Assembly (NCBI GenBank): GCA_964030785.1
Contig: OZ034978.1
Span: forward strand, 13,319,953-13,383,952
Reading direction: 5' to 3'
Origin: Siderastrea siderea
Taxonomy: Eukaryota > Cnidaria > Anthozoa > Scleractinia > Rhizangiidae
Length of the DNA: 64,000 bases
Shown here in pieces: positions 32,401 to 41,625 of the stretch. A program made the translations under genes and the position numbers. How positions within the stretch are numbered: the first letter of the stretch is position 1; every line of letters starts with the position of its first letter. The notes beneath the pieces are model-generated. The model worked only from the letters and a program-made list of their open reading frames with translations. It was not told the DNA's origin and did no database searches.

Positions 32401-35400
32401 GTATGTATGTAATATAAGCATGGGTGTTCATTTGAAATGGTTATTCTAATTTCCTGTGTAACAGAACTTTATTGAAACTAGTTTTGAAAAGTTAATTAAA
32501 AGAGACGCGTACGTCTCTGGGTATGAATAAATCTTCAAAGTTAACGAGGAGAACTATGAAACGTTGACAAATTGCCATACATGTAGCACAGGTAAAAAGA
32601 ACAAATTAAAAGTCACTCTACAGTGTACAGCAAACTGGACTTATTTTAGTCTTCTTGTGAAACATGAACTTTATTTTACTAAGTTACAAACAATGTTTAA
32701 CCTTTCAGAAACGTGTATGGTTTCTTGTATGTACCAACAAATGTAAACATAACAAAATTAACATCGCATTTTTCAGTTTTGAATTTCATCATCGTAATAT
32801 TTTTCACCTAAGTGAAATAAAAAATGTTATTCTTGAAAATCGTCGTTTTGCTTCTCTCACGGAAGATTCAACTTGAACTAAATCCTGTCACAGAAATAAA
32901 TATTACCCTTAATTAAGCTTGAAAACCAGAAAGAGTATCCTGAGTAACAAAAATGTTTGGGTGGCATTGGCTTGTTTGATTGACCCATTTGAAGCATATA
33001 ATAGAATGGAGGGAGAAAGACAGAGAGGTCTCATTAGATGACACAAATTTCACTGTGGTATGGAATGTAAAATTTCTTTACAAGTTCACCACTCATGTCC
33101 AATACTGCCGCACTGATACGGACCGTTATTTGCAGTTGACGGTCCGTAAGTTTCGCACGGACCGTCACTCTTGCTTACGTTCCGTGATTTGCGGTTGACG
33201 GTCCGTACGTTTCGCACAGTCCGTCATTCTTACTTACAGTCCGAATACAGAGCGTGCATCTCATTATCGCGCCAGGGCCAACTGTTGACGGTCTGTACAT
33301 TTCGCACGGACCGTCATCATTGCTTACGGACCGTCATTTGCGGTTGACGGTCCGTACGTTTCGCACAGACTGTCATCCTTGCTTACAGACCGTCATTTAC
33401 GATTCACAATCCGTATGTAGAGGTATAAATAGTCGATACAAGTATGATTGAGCCTCGTTAATGGTTATTTAAGCGTACGTACGAAGCAAGCGAGATACAC
33501 CAAAGAGGTCGAAAGAGAAGACGGTAATATGTCTATTACTTGTTCTATAAGCGTTGCGCAAACTAATAACAGAGTTCTAAAAGCAAACTTTTATGTCGAT
33601 TATTCCTTCTATTGAAGCCTTGTGAAACTGTTCAGGGAAAGGCAGACGATAGCATGTCTATTACTCGTTCGATAAGCGTCGCGCAAACTGATAACAGAGT
33701 TGTAAAAGCGAACTGTTATGTCCATTACTCCTTCTATTGAAGCCTTGTGAAACTGTTCAAGGGACGGCAGCCATGATTATGCCACGTTATTTAAGCGCTA
33801 TACGAAGCGAGCGTGATACACGAAAGAAATACGTACGACGCGAGCGAGGTACACGGATAGAAGAAGATAGACCGTGAACTCTTCTATACGGACCGTATCT
33901 GAAGTTCACGGTCCGTACAAACTGTACGGTCCGTAACAAAGATATCTCCCACTCACAACGGGAATGAAATATTCTAAGTCCCACTAATAAGATGCAATTT
34001 ACGGACCGTGATCTCTTCTATACGGACCGTATCTGAAGTTCACGGTCCGTACAAAACTGTACGGACCGAAACCATAGTGTCACGGTCCGTTACAGTGCGG
34101 GTGTATTGGACAACCCTCCGATCGCATGTAGGAAAGTTGAGTCCAGCTGGCCAGTATAGCCATAGTTAATCGAGTAACTATGGTATAGCTCAATTACCAA
34201 TATGAACGTTTTCCATCTGATCTTCATCAGCACCTATTTGTGATCGTGTACATTTGCGATGAGTGAATGTCAAATAACGCGAAAACGGCGTAAAGAAATT
34301 GCTGCCCCCTCCAATCATTTTTCCCGACGTGCATAACGGGGGTGATTTTGCATGTACAGCGATTAAAACAGAGCGGTCGTCACCAAATTACTGCAAAATA
34401 CACATGCAAGCAGAAAGGTAAGAGGTCGCTGTTCAACACACATCAGGCAGTGGAGAAAGTGATCAAAGGCATTTATGTGAACAACATGGTTCGAACAAAA
34501 GGCAATTATTGGAACAGTGTTCCAACAAAACGGTTCAGGTTGTCGATTGATGGTTATGTATGTCGATTTTTCAGATTATTATAGCCATGGTGTGTGAGGG
34601 CCAAGCTAACTGTCTTTGGATCTTGTGTACTAAAGGCATCTGTCGGCCGACATGTCGGTCGACACTCGACCGATATATCGATCGACACTCGACCGATATA
34701 TCGATCGACACTCGGCCGATATGTCGATCGACACCCAGCCGATATCGATCGCCTCTCGACCGACATGCATGTCGGCAAATACTCGATCGCTAAGCCATCG
34801 ACGCTTGGCCGACACTCGGCCGATACCCTACCGACACGCGGCCGATACTCCACCGACTCTCGGTGAATACTCTACCGTCACTTGATCGGCTCTCAGCGCC
34901 CTGTTTTTCTCTACTCAAATTGCTCTCGTTTGCGTTGCCCACTACACTTAGTGCTAGCACTTTCGGTGGCTTTTGTCGGCACCATTCATCTATGACTTTT
35001 CTATCAGCTTCTGTTTTTTCTTCGTCATCGCTTTTACTGCAAACGCTATGGTTAACAGAGTTAAGTTAACAGAGAACTGGTTTTTCCAATTTGTCAGCAC
35101 CCATTAGGTCATTTGTTTAGTAGTTCAACAGAGGATAAATAAAGGCGATATAGTTGTGCAAAAGTTATGTTAAAGTTGCCATCATTTATTACGTTCTTAG
35201 TGCTTGTTCAGACCTTAAATTGCATCAGAAATGACGGCCGTTTAAGCAATTACTGGAAGTGTTAGCTCTATCCCCATATGGGCGCAGGCGATAGATACTC
35301 TTCTTTTGCGTCGCCGGTAGGTTAGGGGGAGGAGAAGGCTGACATTTCAGAATATTTCAGCAAAACAAACGGTTAACAATACACAATATACCACCAAATG

Positions 35401-38400
35401 TCGACCGATATAGCACCGGGAGTCGACCGATATGCCGCCGACAGTTCATCGGAACGTAACGGTCGAGGTGTCGGCCGAGTGTAGGCCGACGTACTGACCA
35501 AGTGTCGACCGATAGTGGCGACTGATGGTCTACCAACTTGAAGAACATGTCGACCGACGCTCGATCAAATGTCGGTCGATATCTCTCTCCCCCGGGTGTC
35601 GGCCGAGAATGTCGGTCGAGTATCGGCCGATAGTGTCGGTTGATACTTGACCGACAGGTGTCTGAAGTAAACATGCTCTCGGTCTTTGGGGTTAGGAGCA
35701 CTCTTTGTTACTTCATAGCGCATGTAGCGTATTATATATGTTGCGGTCTTTGAAAGAAAATTAACCCAAAATTTAATTTCTAAATAATTAAAGCATTTTT
35801 TACCATTGTCGCCTCAATTTGTTTCGGAATTTTTGTGGGTTGGCCACGGCGAAATTTATGAGATATTACTAACAGGTGTTTTTTTACAGCGGGATCATGT
35901 TGAGATTTTGTGAGCACTTTGTTGTAACGACTGTTACACCAGCCGTCGTGTGCTCAACTTTTTTTCCCTGATATTTGTTTTAAGGATCAACAGCGTTAAT
36001 ATTACCTTTGTGCTACACCGGTTTTCAAATTGAGTGTCGTTCATACCAGTCCACAGTAATTACTCTGGCCAAACACAACCGAGACAGAATCAAAGTTTTG
36101 AATCCGACAGAACTCAAAGCAATCACATAGAACCAGCGCCAAACGTGGAAAGTGTATGCGGGCATGCGGCAAACACAAATTACTTTCGAGTCTCAATTGA
36201 AAGCCACTCTAGTATTTTTTGCTATTTTTTCAGAACTATGAACTCAAGCCATGACGAAATACACCCCTGCGTATGGGCATGTACACTGTAATGTCCCTAA
36301 AAACCAGCTGTTACATTGTAATTGCCATATTTTTATGAACAGGGGTATTTTTTTCCAGGCTGCCATACCGTTTGCTGTGGTAGGAAGCAATACTCTTATA
36401 GAAGTATGTGGCAAGAAAGTCAGAGGGCGACTCTATCCCTGGGGGGTAGTAGAAGGTAAGATTTCAATTGTCTAAAAAAAAAATACTGGTTATTGCATTT
36501 TTGTCCTATGGTTTCTTGATGCACTGCTTATTGTGTGTACTTCTGTGTTTTATTTTCCAGTTGAAAACCCAAAGCACTGTGACTTTGTGAAATTGCGCAC
36601 TATGCTTATGTGAGTTTCTTTTAAGTTATGTACTGTTCATGAAGAGGTACCTTCAAGGAAAGGAACTTTCGGCATTTTATTGAGTTTGTAAAAGTATGCT
36701 AGTCATGTATCTACAAAGCACACAGGAGGCATACACAGCGTTCACAGTGGTCAAACGCTCACCGCGTGCACAGCTCTCGCCATAATTTTGCAAAGAAAAT
36801 ACAGACAAATGTGGAAAGGTTCACTTAAAAATGCAAAACTTAACGCCGGCTCTGAAAACGTAAGCTTTTCACGTTGAGTATGTGTTCAAAATTGAATGAC
36901 TGTCATCTACAGGTTTTGTCAGCGACGGTTTATCGGTACATTTTCTGTATCGTTTTCATACGAACTTCATTTGTTTGAACTGATTCAATCTTCAAGGCTC
37001 TGAAAAACCGGAAGTGACGCAGTTTTTGGCGTTTGACCGCTGTGAATTCACAGGGAACCCCGAACCTCAGGAATAAGTGTAAAAAAAGCCTTCTTCGTAT
37101 ACCACACCACCTCAACGCTGCATCAATGCCCTTTGCTTGACCCTTTCACTCCTAGACCAAGTTATGGTGAGATGACAAGATCCTGTCATGTTACCATTCT
37201 AATGAAACCTCTTTGGCAGAACGTTTGCATAGGACTATTTATTTCTTAGGATGTTCCGAAACGAAATTTGGAGTTTCTCGTGAATTTGTTGCTTTGGCCA
37301 CTTTAGGAGTGAAAGGGCATATGTTCATTTCTTCACAGCACTCATATGCAGGATCTGAAGGAAGTTACACAAGAGACTCACTATGAGAATTTCCGTGCAG
37401 CTCAACTGTCGGGTGACACTCCAGCATCCCAGGATTTGATCGATTCTCCTGTGAATGGCAAACGGTAAGTGCTGTAGATAAGACAAACTCAAGCCGGAGC
37501 CACATTGAAATGAGTCAAAATGAGTTTGGCATTTTCAAATTTCCGTTCTCATTTATCAACTGTAAAACGACGCAAGTGTTTTCAAACGAAAACACTAGTT
37601 GTCAGGTGAGATACAGCTTTGGAAAGGCCAGAAACCGTAAACATACGCTATTGGGATTCTAATACAAACTCTGAAAGGCCTTTAATTGAGCTATGAAGCC
37701 TTTGAAAGCGGATCGAGTTGAGTTTAAATAAAAATTTTGACAGCATATAATGCGAGTAAGATAAGCGGAAAAAGGATTTATTCTTTGTTTGTAGTTGTAA
37801 ATTAAAGAACTAAATTTCGTCTTTGTCTTGTTTATTAAGGACTCATCAGGTTCCGAATGTGATGCTGGAAAAAGACCGCGCCTTGAAGGAGAAGGAGCAG
37901 GAGGTTGGTGGAATGTAATTAGTATCAAGTACTATAGACCTGAATTTCTCAAGCTTGTCTTCAAAGTTAACAGAGTGGAACTCGCTTTACGATGACCACG
38001 TTAATAGGACCATCCCATACCTGCCAACCGTCCCGATTTAATCGGAATTGTCCCGATTTTTGAGTTTCAAAGCCTAAAAAAATCGGGACATTCCGATTTT
38101 CAAGAGGAAAAAAAAGGCATTTTCTTTTGTAAAAATTTTGCAACGGAGTTGTTAAAGATTGGTCTTGAGTCTTCTACATCCTATTCTTTTGTGCAGTACA
38201 TGTAGTGCTTGAGACCGTTGAACAACACCTGAGAATTATTATGTCAAGACAGTACAGTACAGGCAATAGTTTTAAAAATTGATCCAAAACCCTGGAGCGT
38301 CCTGGACCCTGCTCAGTGTTGGGGGCGGGGCACTGCCCCAGGACTGGGTGAGGTGGGGTGGCCCCTATTTCTGATTTTATAAGGTTGGCAGGTATACCAT

Positions 38401-39172
38401 CGTCCTCTTTGTGCGGTCACTTTTTCATGGTCATATGCTAATACATGTACTTATATTCTGAAAGGGGCTCTGTCACCTGTTTTTTGGAAAGCTAAACGAC
38501 ATATTGCAATCAAAGGAAACCCAAAAATCCCTACTTGATCAAACATACCGGTCACGAGAACAAAGGAAGTGAAAAAACAAACATGAAATGCCTTGATGCT
38601 TGTGCACATTCTCTCAACCAGCACCATAAGAAATCTGTGGAGAACACTAAGGAGAACACGCGTATTGACATTGGGGCTTAAAGGGTTAAAAACTAATACA
38701 GTCGTTTTCTTATCTGAGAACCCAGAAATCCAACCACCGCTCTGGTATGACCACGTAACCACGTTTTTCTGGTCATGTAAGGCTCGCTCCGCTCGTTTTA
38801 CGGCTTTTCTGCGGTGAAACTCGTGAGGTCGACTTGTGACAAGTCGAGTTCCATTGTAGCAGCAGCAGTAGCAGCGCAACAATCTTCTGCTTTGCTATCC
38901 GGGACATGCCAATCTGTGACCCATTCATGTGTAGCACATTTTGGCAGACAAGTTGACATTACATGATACGCTGTTCATTTGGGGCCGGATAATAGGGACT
39001 GTTTTCAGAATTCGATTGACTGTGTTGCTCGTTTTGGACAGTGTACATGTGTTGACCATCTTGTCTCCACAGCATAGTCAAATACACTTATTTATTTCTT
39101 TTATGGTTTCAGCTCCGTCGTATGCAAGAAATGATTGCCAAGATGCAAGAACAGATGAAGAGCCAGAGCTAG
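17478..39172 (+). CDS. Septin, SEPT2 subgroup (11 coding exons)
   Basis: Exons: 17478-17568, 18726-18812, 22314-22437, 25224-25358, 26717-26834, 26952-27053, 36359-36455, 36561-36609, 37339-37464, 37840-37903 and 39113-39172. They sum to 1053 nt, or 350 residues plus TAG, and every junction has GT/AG in a consistent phase. The product has the N-terminal polybasic lead ([14 protein letters not shown]), P-loop GESGLGKST across exons 1-2, the switch/G3 motif VDTPGYGD (exon 3), GKAD as G4 (exon 5; the family usually has AKAD), the septin unique element with [15 protein letters not shown] (exons 7-8), and a short C-terminal coiled coil ending [19 protein letters not shown]. Septins bind GTP and assemble into hetero-oligomeric filaments at membranes and the division furrow. 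The length is close to vertebrate SEPT2 (about 360). Intron 6 is 9.3 kb and holds another gene. Confidence 0.95.
17569..18725 (+). other. Septin intron 1 (coding)
   Basis: The donor GTGAGT follows 17568 and the acceptor TGCAG ends at 18725. No gene or clear repeat was recognised inside. A run of ACATGTACATATACATGTAC-type dyads lies near 17870-17900. Confidence 0.75.
18995..19376. mobile_element. TTAA-flanked MITE (382 bp)
   Basis: TTAA at 18991-18994 and 19377-19380 flanks termini AGGGACACTGTCAC and GTGACAGTGTCCCT, which are perfect inverted copies. The length and terminal style match the element at 42859-43241, so they may be one family. A TTAA duplication is typical of piggyBac or Kolobok transposons. 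It lies in septin intron 2. Confidence 0.8.
19440..19740. repeat. Dispersed repeat with GGGATGCTAGT motif
   Basis: The segment with CTCCCCCCTGGATGGGATG followed by CTAGTACATTGCTGGGCTAC recurs in degraded form at about 27290-27440 (CGGATGCTAGTCCGTCGCAGG). Both copies lie in septin introns. They look like old copies of one short interspersed family; boundaries were not determined. Confidence 0.4.
19801..19977. mobile_element. Foldback MITE, about 43-bp arms
   Basis: Left arm TAAGGTTGATTTCCACTGTT and right arm AACAGTGGAAAACAACCTTT pair, and the pairing continues through CGTAAATTTTATGTGCGTAC. The spacer is short. It lies in septin intron 2 and has no coding capacity. Confidence 0.65.
20085..21024. 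mobile_element. Element built of GTGAAATTA dyads with inverted ends
   Basis: 20085-20219 is one long palindrome containing GTGAAATTA/TAATTTCAC four times. Beyond it, 20226-20248 and 21002-21024 are perfect 23-bp inverted copies about 750 bp apart. TAATTTCACATGTGAAATTA occurs again at about 20946. Between the arms a minus-strand segment (20831-20905) starts with ATG and ends at a GT donor but leads nowhere recognisable. It is probably a non-autonomous DNA element, inserted in septin intron 2. Confidence 0.55.
21547..22147 (+). repeat. Tandem duplication of about 170 bp, second copy interrupted
   Basis: Sequence from TGATTGG(C/T)CACATGATCTT through TGTCCACTCCTCAAAGG occurs at 21547-21712 and again at 21721-22147. 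The second copy is split by a 265-bp insertion at 21759-22023. The first copy gives the uninterrupted site GACTATTGTTGG. Confidence 0.8.
21759..22023 (+). mobile_element. tRNA-derived SINE
   Basis: The element opens with a tRNA-like head: an A-box-like AGTGGTGAGAGCACTCGCC and a B-box-like GGGTTCAATTTCC about 40 nt later, both RNA polymerase III promoter elements. A unique body follows (TCTCTGGGTACTCTGGTTTT) and an AT-rich tail. ACTA flanks both sides (21755-21758, 22024-22027) and the undisturbed site is present in the neighbouring duplicate, so both limits are exact. It lies in septin intron 2. Confidence 0.8.
22474..22640. mobile_element. Remnant of a CCTTTGA-type MITE
   Basis: TTTAATCCTTTGATCCCTA followed by CATATTCTCCTTACTGTTCTC and, further on, CTTGTCCTTGGTGATCACTT resembles the 16780-17030 stretch (AATTCTCCTTACTAGTCTTC; CATCTTTGGTGACCATTTTC). 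The two look like old copies of the same inverted-repeat family. Boundaries are approximate. Confidence 0.35.
22996..23152. mobile_element. 157-bp foldback MITE with 13-bp target repeat
   Basis: The termini TTGTCCAATACTC and GAGTATTGGACAA are inverted, and the match extends inward through GACAAATTTATGCAT (one mismatch). The element is bracketed by a perfect 13-bp direct repeat, GCGACTTTTGAGG, at 22983-22995 and 23153-23165. The same GTCCAATAC terminus begins the element at 33097. It lies in septin intron 3. Confidence 0.8.
23795..24406 (+). pseudogene. Decayed Penelope-like reverse transcriptase fragment
   Basis: Translation in shifting frames gives [20 protein letters not shown], then [19 protein letters not shown], then a stretch with the order of conserved positions seen in the RT C-terminal part of Penelope-like elements, ending near [20 protein letters not shown]. 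The catalytic YIDD is YIDH here, and there are several frameshifts and stops. It is a dead fragment within septin intron 3. Assignment to the Penelope group is from recall of the family pattern, not from a search. Confidence 0.6.
24712..24840. repeat. Purine/pyrimidine-rich hairpin MITE
   Basis: CATTCCATGCTTCTGAGAAA at the left pairs with TTTCCCAGAAGTGTGGAATG at the right, followed inward by CCCCCACCTCCCC against GGGGAGGGGTAGGTGGGG. It lies in septin intron 3. Confidence 0.65.
28736..30790 (+). CDS. Intronless acidic repeat protein, function unknown
   Basis: The product is 684 residues from the ATG at 28736; the frame is open 20 codons further up without another ATG. Residues 1-190 are of normal composition with alternating hydrophobic residues ([20 protein letters not shown]) and look folded. 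About 195-300 is acidic, including an 18-bp repeat coding for EDCENV-like hexads. From about 303 to 620, six degenerate modules share D-G-F-x2-L-F-x(4-6)-D-V-C-x-D-G-x2-D-V-K, starting near 303, 349, 424, 476, 526 and 577. The second and third are near-identical 75-residue copies. The tail is lysine-rich ([10 protein letters not shown]) and ends in a hydrophobic/basic segment. There is no signal peptide. I recognise no family. The length and ordered module structure argue for a real gene, possibly retro-derived; expression is unknown. Confidence 0.7.
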   Translation: MATGNFNQEISLLENHYRDNEGNNHIDWDAKEVRQTVETENERYTVIFGVLQSKRQHLKITKIVKIREETVVGVRLSRMLCIVQKGNRFYVYNQTIAGLIPRKHKLLTDSEFFINFSGTPFHLPEGFKFKYYQNAVECWVHNTILQDPHQLHILVKANFKKFVRALERISTRSTTRTTWSFTEGQNVSPFESSSEEDSVDDEDCDDDEDCKDGEDCEDVKDSENDEDCENVEDCGNVEDCEDVEDYGNVEDCENVEDCEESKDSSEEDEDDKDDEEESTAEEDYDADDEETSQQDSDESDDNSSVDFDGLDWLCDENGNFVCGSGFNVDVERAFEVENVKDDFEGEDFSSDSLPEVYDGFRCLFGEGSDVCGDGYDDVKGGVCGTFDDDVKDDDCGNLGDFDADAERVFEVERVMDGFEGGDFSSDSLPEVYDGFRCLFSRGSDVCGDGCDDNKGGGCGTFDDDVKGDGCGDLGEDSLVGCDGFLLLFGDDKNVHDDSFDDDKECCEAVENGVNFKEDGRSDLDDGDFVGFDSFDYLYDKHNDVCGHGLEDVKNGLDAEKYFDVNDSSEDRGDFGSDSVDGIPKFGCFSGEDDDVCDDGVDLNDVKHRSEEVKEYFQSGISSSASTEVTEGEHCDAQKKEEVTEHTMKDEGKEKKQKVKKRKNVFIGWICGKILKVFVKGRVLL
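29371..29511 (+). repeat. 18-bp coding minisatellite
   Basis: Around eight tandem units of the form GAGGATTGTGAGAACGTC lie within the acidic-protein ORF. They keep frame because 18 is a multiple of 3. Variation falls mainly at the codons for C/Y and E/G. Confidence 0.8.
29705..30160 (+). repeat. 225-bp in-frame tandem duplication
   Basis: GCAGTGATTCTTTGCCGGAA starts at 29781 and again at 30006, 225 bp apart. The two copies are nearly identical over the shared length and give 75-residue protein repeats. Confidence 0.85.
30791..33096. other. Non-genic part of septin intron 6
   Basis: No gene, conserved motif or clear repeat was recognised. It is AT-rich near 32200-32900. Confidence 0.4.
33097..34111. 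mobile_element. Element with phased ACGG(A/T)CCGT palindromes
   Basis: The termini are imperfect inverted repeats: GTCCAATACTGCCGCACTG from 33097, and at 34082-34111 the reverse complement of GTCCAATACACCCGCACTG. The 9-mer ACGG(A/T)CCGT occurs exactly 14 times: 33118, 33139, 33157, 33198, 33306, 33326, 33347, 33888, 33908, 33926, 34001, 34022, 34042 and 34082. Neighbours within a cluster lie 18-21 bp apart. The left cluster has about four 59-bp units and the right cluster two units about 133 bp apart. The middle (33520-33760) is a separate duplication of about 125 bp. There is no coding capacity. The architecture suggests a non-autonomous DNA transposon with subterminal protein-binding arrays. 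Confidence 0.7.
34641..35660. mobile_element. Element with phased TCG(A/G)(C/T)CGA palindromes
   Basis: The left cluster has 8-mers of the form TCGNNCGA at 34643, 34655, 34666, 34678, 34689, 34701, 34712 and 34724, alternating 12 and 11 bp apart, one helical turn. The right cluster (35401-35660) has the same words at 35401, 35423, 35471, 35505, 35550, 35572, 35599, 35612 and 35623. The outer ends are loosely inverted (CTGTCGGCCGACA against TTGACCGACAG). The interior, 34880-35390, has no recognised gene. The plan resembles the 33097-34111 element with a different core word. Confidence 0.6.
36741..37046. mobile_element. MITE in septin intron 8
   Basis: TTCACAGTGGTCAAACGC at 36741-36758 and its inverted copy at 37029-37046 differ at one position. 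The interior is non-coding. Confidence 0.6.
37141..37317. mobile_element. MITE with CCCTTTCACTCCTA ends
   Basis: The 14-bp termini CCCTTTCACTCCTA (37141-37154) and TAGGAGTGAAAGGG (37304-37317) are perfect inverted copies. It ends 20 bp before the exon-9 acceptor, so it contributes to the end of intron 8. Confidence 0.7.
38019..38394. mobile_element. MITE with CCTGCCAACC ends, TA flanks
   Basis: TACCTGCCAACCGTCCCGAT near 38018 and GGTTGGCAGGTAT at 38384-38396 are inverted. The TA at each edge would be the target duplication. The interior has the repeated word ATCGGGACATTCCGATTT. It lies in septin intron 10. Confidence 0.6.
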
Positions 39173-40551
39173 AAGATCTCGATTGATTCAGCAGACGGTG
39201 CCCTACCCTACTCCCCCCCCCCCAAAAAATAGCTAGATCATTTAAAAGAAGTGAAGTAACGATTAATATATCACAAACCCTCCCATTATAAGCACACGAG
39301 ATGTCCCTCTTTTGGAAGCCCCCCCCCCCCATTTTAAGCCCCCTCTGTTGTATGCCCCCCCAATCGGTTGTTAGGCTCCGTTGCCCCAAGGAGCACCTAC
39401 AAAAGCTCCAAGATTTTATGGCCCCTGTTTTGAAAGCACGAAGATAATAAGCTTCCCTAATTGTGAAGCCATCGATTTTGTCAGCAATTATTCCTAGAAG
39501 ATATGCAGTAGCAATTTTATGGGGCCAGGAGTTAAACTCATAGGTTTATTGAAGAAAAAATAAATTAGGTCACATTATTAGGCAATTATTTAATGAAGCT
39601 CGTAACACTCTTAGTAAAAGAATGCTACTATGGAGGTGTTTTTGGTGCCTTCCAGGAGTGTAATTTTTGGCGTGTTTAAGCGTTTTATAAGCATTTTTTC
39701 ACTTTTTATTTTTCAAGAACGACAAGAAACAAATTTTTATGGTTGTATTGAATGAGAGCAATTTTAGACATGTAATTTAATATTTTTATGCCGTGCGTTA
39801 AACAAAGGTGTTAGTATATTTCCTCAATGACTTGCGGGTGTTTCATGTATATTTCACCATCTAGCAATTGTAAGGGTGGGTTGTTGATACCCTGACTTCT
39901 TTTGCTTAAAAGTATCGATACTTCTTCCCAGCAGTATCGCTAGTTTCAATACATTCTTTACTGATTACGTGACCACGGGGAAGCACCAAGGCATGTACAC
40001 TTTAGATTCCACTGATGGTGTTTTTGAGAAAATTCATGTTGCTTGGTCTAAAAGCATGAAGCGTATAATTCCTTTTGGTTTATGTGCGATGCTGACCTGT
40101 TTTTTTGATAATTATAGCAATCGGAGAATCGCATTTGTCCTTGAACAGTGACGTCACCGTTTCGGTACGCGACTTAACTGCAGATGTCGCAATGCCGATA
40201 TCTGTATCCCTATTATCTTACTTGTATCGATTTAAAAAGCTGGTATCGGTTCACGCTTATTCAGCATAGCCTCAGGTTACTGTGAAAGAGTAGAGCGATA
40301 TTTTTATGTACCGCTGTAAAGTCGCACAGCAGTCAAGCACCATAAGTCAACACCACTTCCGGTTGTCACTGCACAACATAGGAACTAGGAACTTCATGCG
40401 TCAGAAATGTAGTAGCTGGGGGAAAAAGTCCGTCACTAATTGTGGAAACCTAGGCACTACAAATTAGAAAATTACTGATAAAATGAAATAAAAAAGCGTG
40501 CCTTAAAAATGATTACTATACATTACTCTTTTCTATAGCTCTGGATTAAAC
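39173..40551. other. Septin 3' flank and intergenic
   Basis: It begins with the septin 3' UTR; an AATAAA at 39559-39564 is one candidate cleavage signal. C-runs lie at 39213-39223 and 39320-39332. No other gene is seen. Confidence 0.45.
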
Positions 40552-40768
40552 TTCTATTTGCACAGAGCACTTACATGCGCGATCCCTGCGACACGTGTTG
40601 TTAGTTAGCCACAAGGCCTCTTAGAACTGTAGAATGGTTCGACTCCCCTGACAGGATTGATTATTCTTGGCTGTTTATTTTGAATAGTAAAAGTTAGCAA
40701 GAAAGAATCTTAACCCCTTGATTCCTGGGATGAAAAGCAGGATACTTGGTAAAATATTTGTTTACTTA

Positions 40769-41416
40769 GGTCGTGTTGTATTGGAATCAACCGTTTCAAC
40801 CGAAACCGGTTTTGGTTGAAACGGTTCAGGTTTCCAATGGAACACATTTTCAACCGTTCTTGGTTGACGCGCGGTTGTGACTGGGCATAGTCATTACCAG
40901 ACTTCTTCAACTTTTTCTGCAAGGGTTGGCAAGATGGCAGAAGCGCAACTCGTAGCATCGGTTGCCCTTCAAGAACTGTTAGAAAAATTGGTTCCACCAC
41001 GTTGTGAATCGGACGATGAATTGGAATTTATAGCGTCATTGTTACTGGAAACGAAGAGGACACCTGCCACTCGTATTACAGGCTATTTTGAGAATGTCAT
41101 CCCTAATTTATCAGAGAGCAAGTTAAAAAAAAAATGCAAATGATAAGAAATACGTTTCTGTGGTTGACAGTTTACGCGGAACAGTTTTCGCGTGATTGTC
41201 CACGTGATTACGCGCAAATTATAATGACGTAACGCGTGAACACCGATGCTTGCTAACATGTCAGCGGACGCTACCCATCGTTTTCAACCGAGCTCTGAGC
41301 TGGTTGAAAAAGTTGATCAACCAAACCAACCGAAAAGGGTTTTTTTCCCAATAGAACACGAAAAAACCCAACCAACTCAACCAACCAAAAACGGTTGATG
41401 CCAATAGAACACGACC
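40769..41416. mobile_element. Harbinger-like element, private to copy A
   Basis: The termini GGTCGTGTTGTATTGGAATC and, inverted at the right end, GGTCGTGTTCTATTGGCATC match with two differences and continue as AACCGTTT. The flanking 3-bp TTA at 40766-40768 and 41417-41419 is a target duplication of the TWA type used by PIF/Harbinger transposons. Copy B has the unoccupied site at 53386-53388. The element is 648 bp and keeps a truncated coding segment. Confidence 0.85.
40934..41143 (+). pseudogene. Truncated N-terminal segment of a Harbinger nuclease
   Basis: A 69-residue frame starts MAEAQLVASVALQELLEKL, has an acidic middle (CESDDELEF), and ends TRITGYFENVIPNLSESKLK just before a lysine run and stop. 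The N-terminal region of Harbinger transposases has a similar acidic stretch followed by R-I-x-x-(F/Y)-x-E-x-x-(V/I)-P. The DDE catalytic domain is absent, so this is a deletion derivative. The family assignment is inference supported by the TTA target site. Confidence 0.5.
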
Positions 41417-41524
41417 TTAGAGTAAAGAGATAACGGTCAAAATGGTGAGTTGCCGCCATGTTACCAACCCGTGGCCGAGTTGTTATAACCCTTCTTTTCA
41501 AGGTGAGGTTTACTGCAAAGGCTT

Positions 41525-41625
41525 TCACATGAAATGATGATGATAACTTTATTAAAGTGTCGAAGTATTTAGCACGACAGTGCTAATTGGGGACACCATA
41601 AATGAGAAGGTAACACGACAACTGA
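41525..41625 (-). repeat. LINE or SINE 3'-end fragment, minus strand
   Basis: Read on the minus strand, GTGCTAAATACTTCGACAC is followed by TTTAATAAAGTTATCATCAT. This is an AATAAA-like word and an (ATC)n tail, as at the 3' end of small LINEs and SINEs. Copy B has the same fragment with the triplet tail expanded at 53503-53577. Confidence 0.5.

Larger units (their letters stand above)
27054..36358 (+). other. Septin intron 6 (9.3 kb, densely loaded)
   Basis: The donor GTGTGG is weak but in phase; the acceptor is TTTTCCAG. The intron holds an intronless acidic-protein ORF (28736-30790), G- and C-runs near 27898-27910 and 28327-28348, the two palindrome-array elements at 33097-34111 and 34641-35660, and stretches (30800-33080, 35661-36350) where nothing was recognised. 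Confidence 0.75.
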
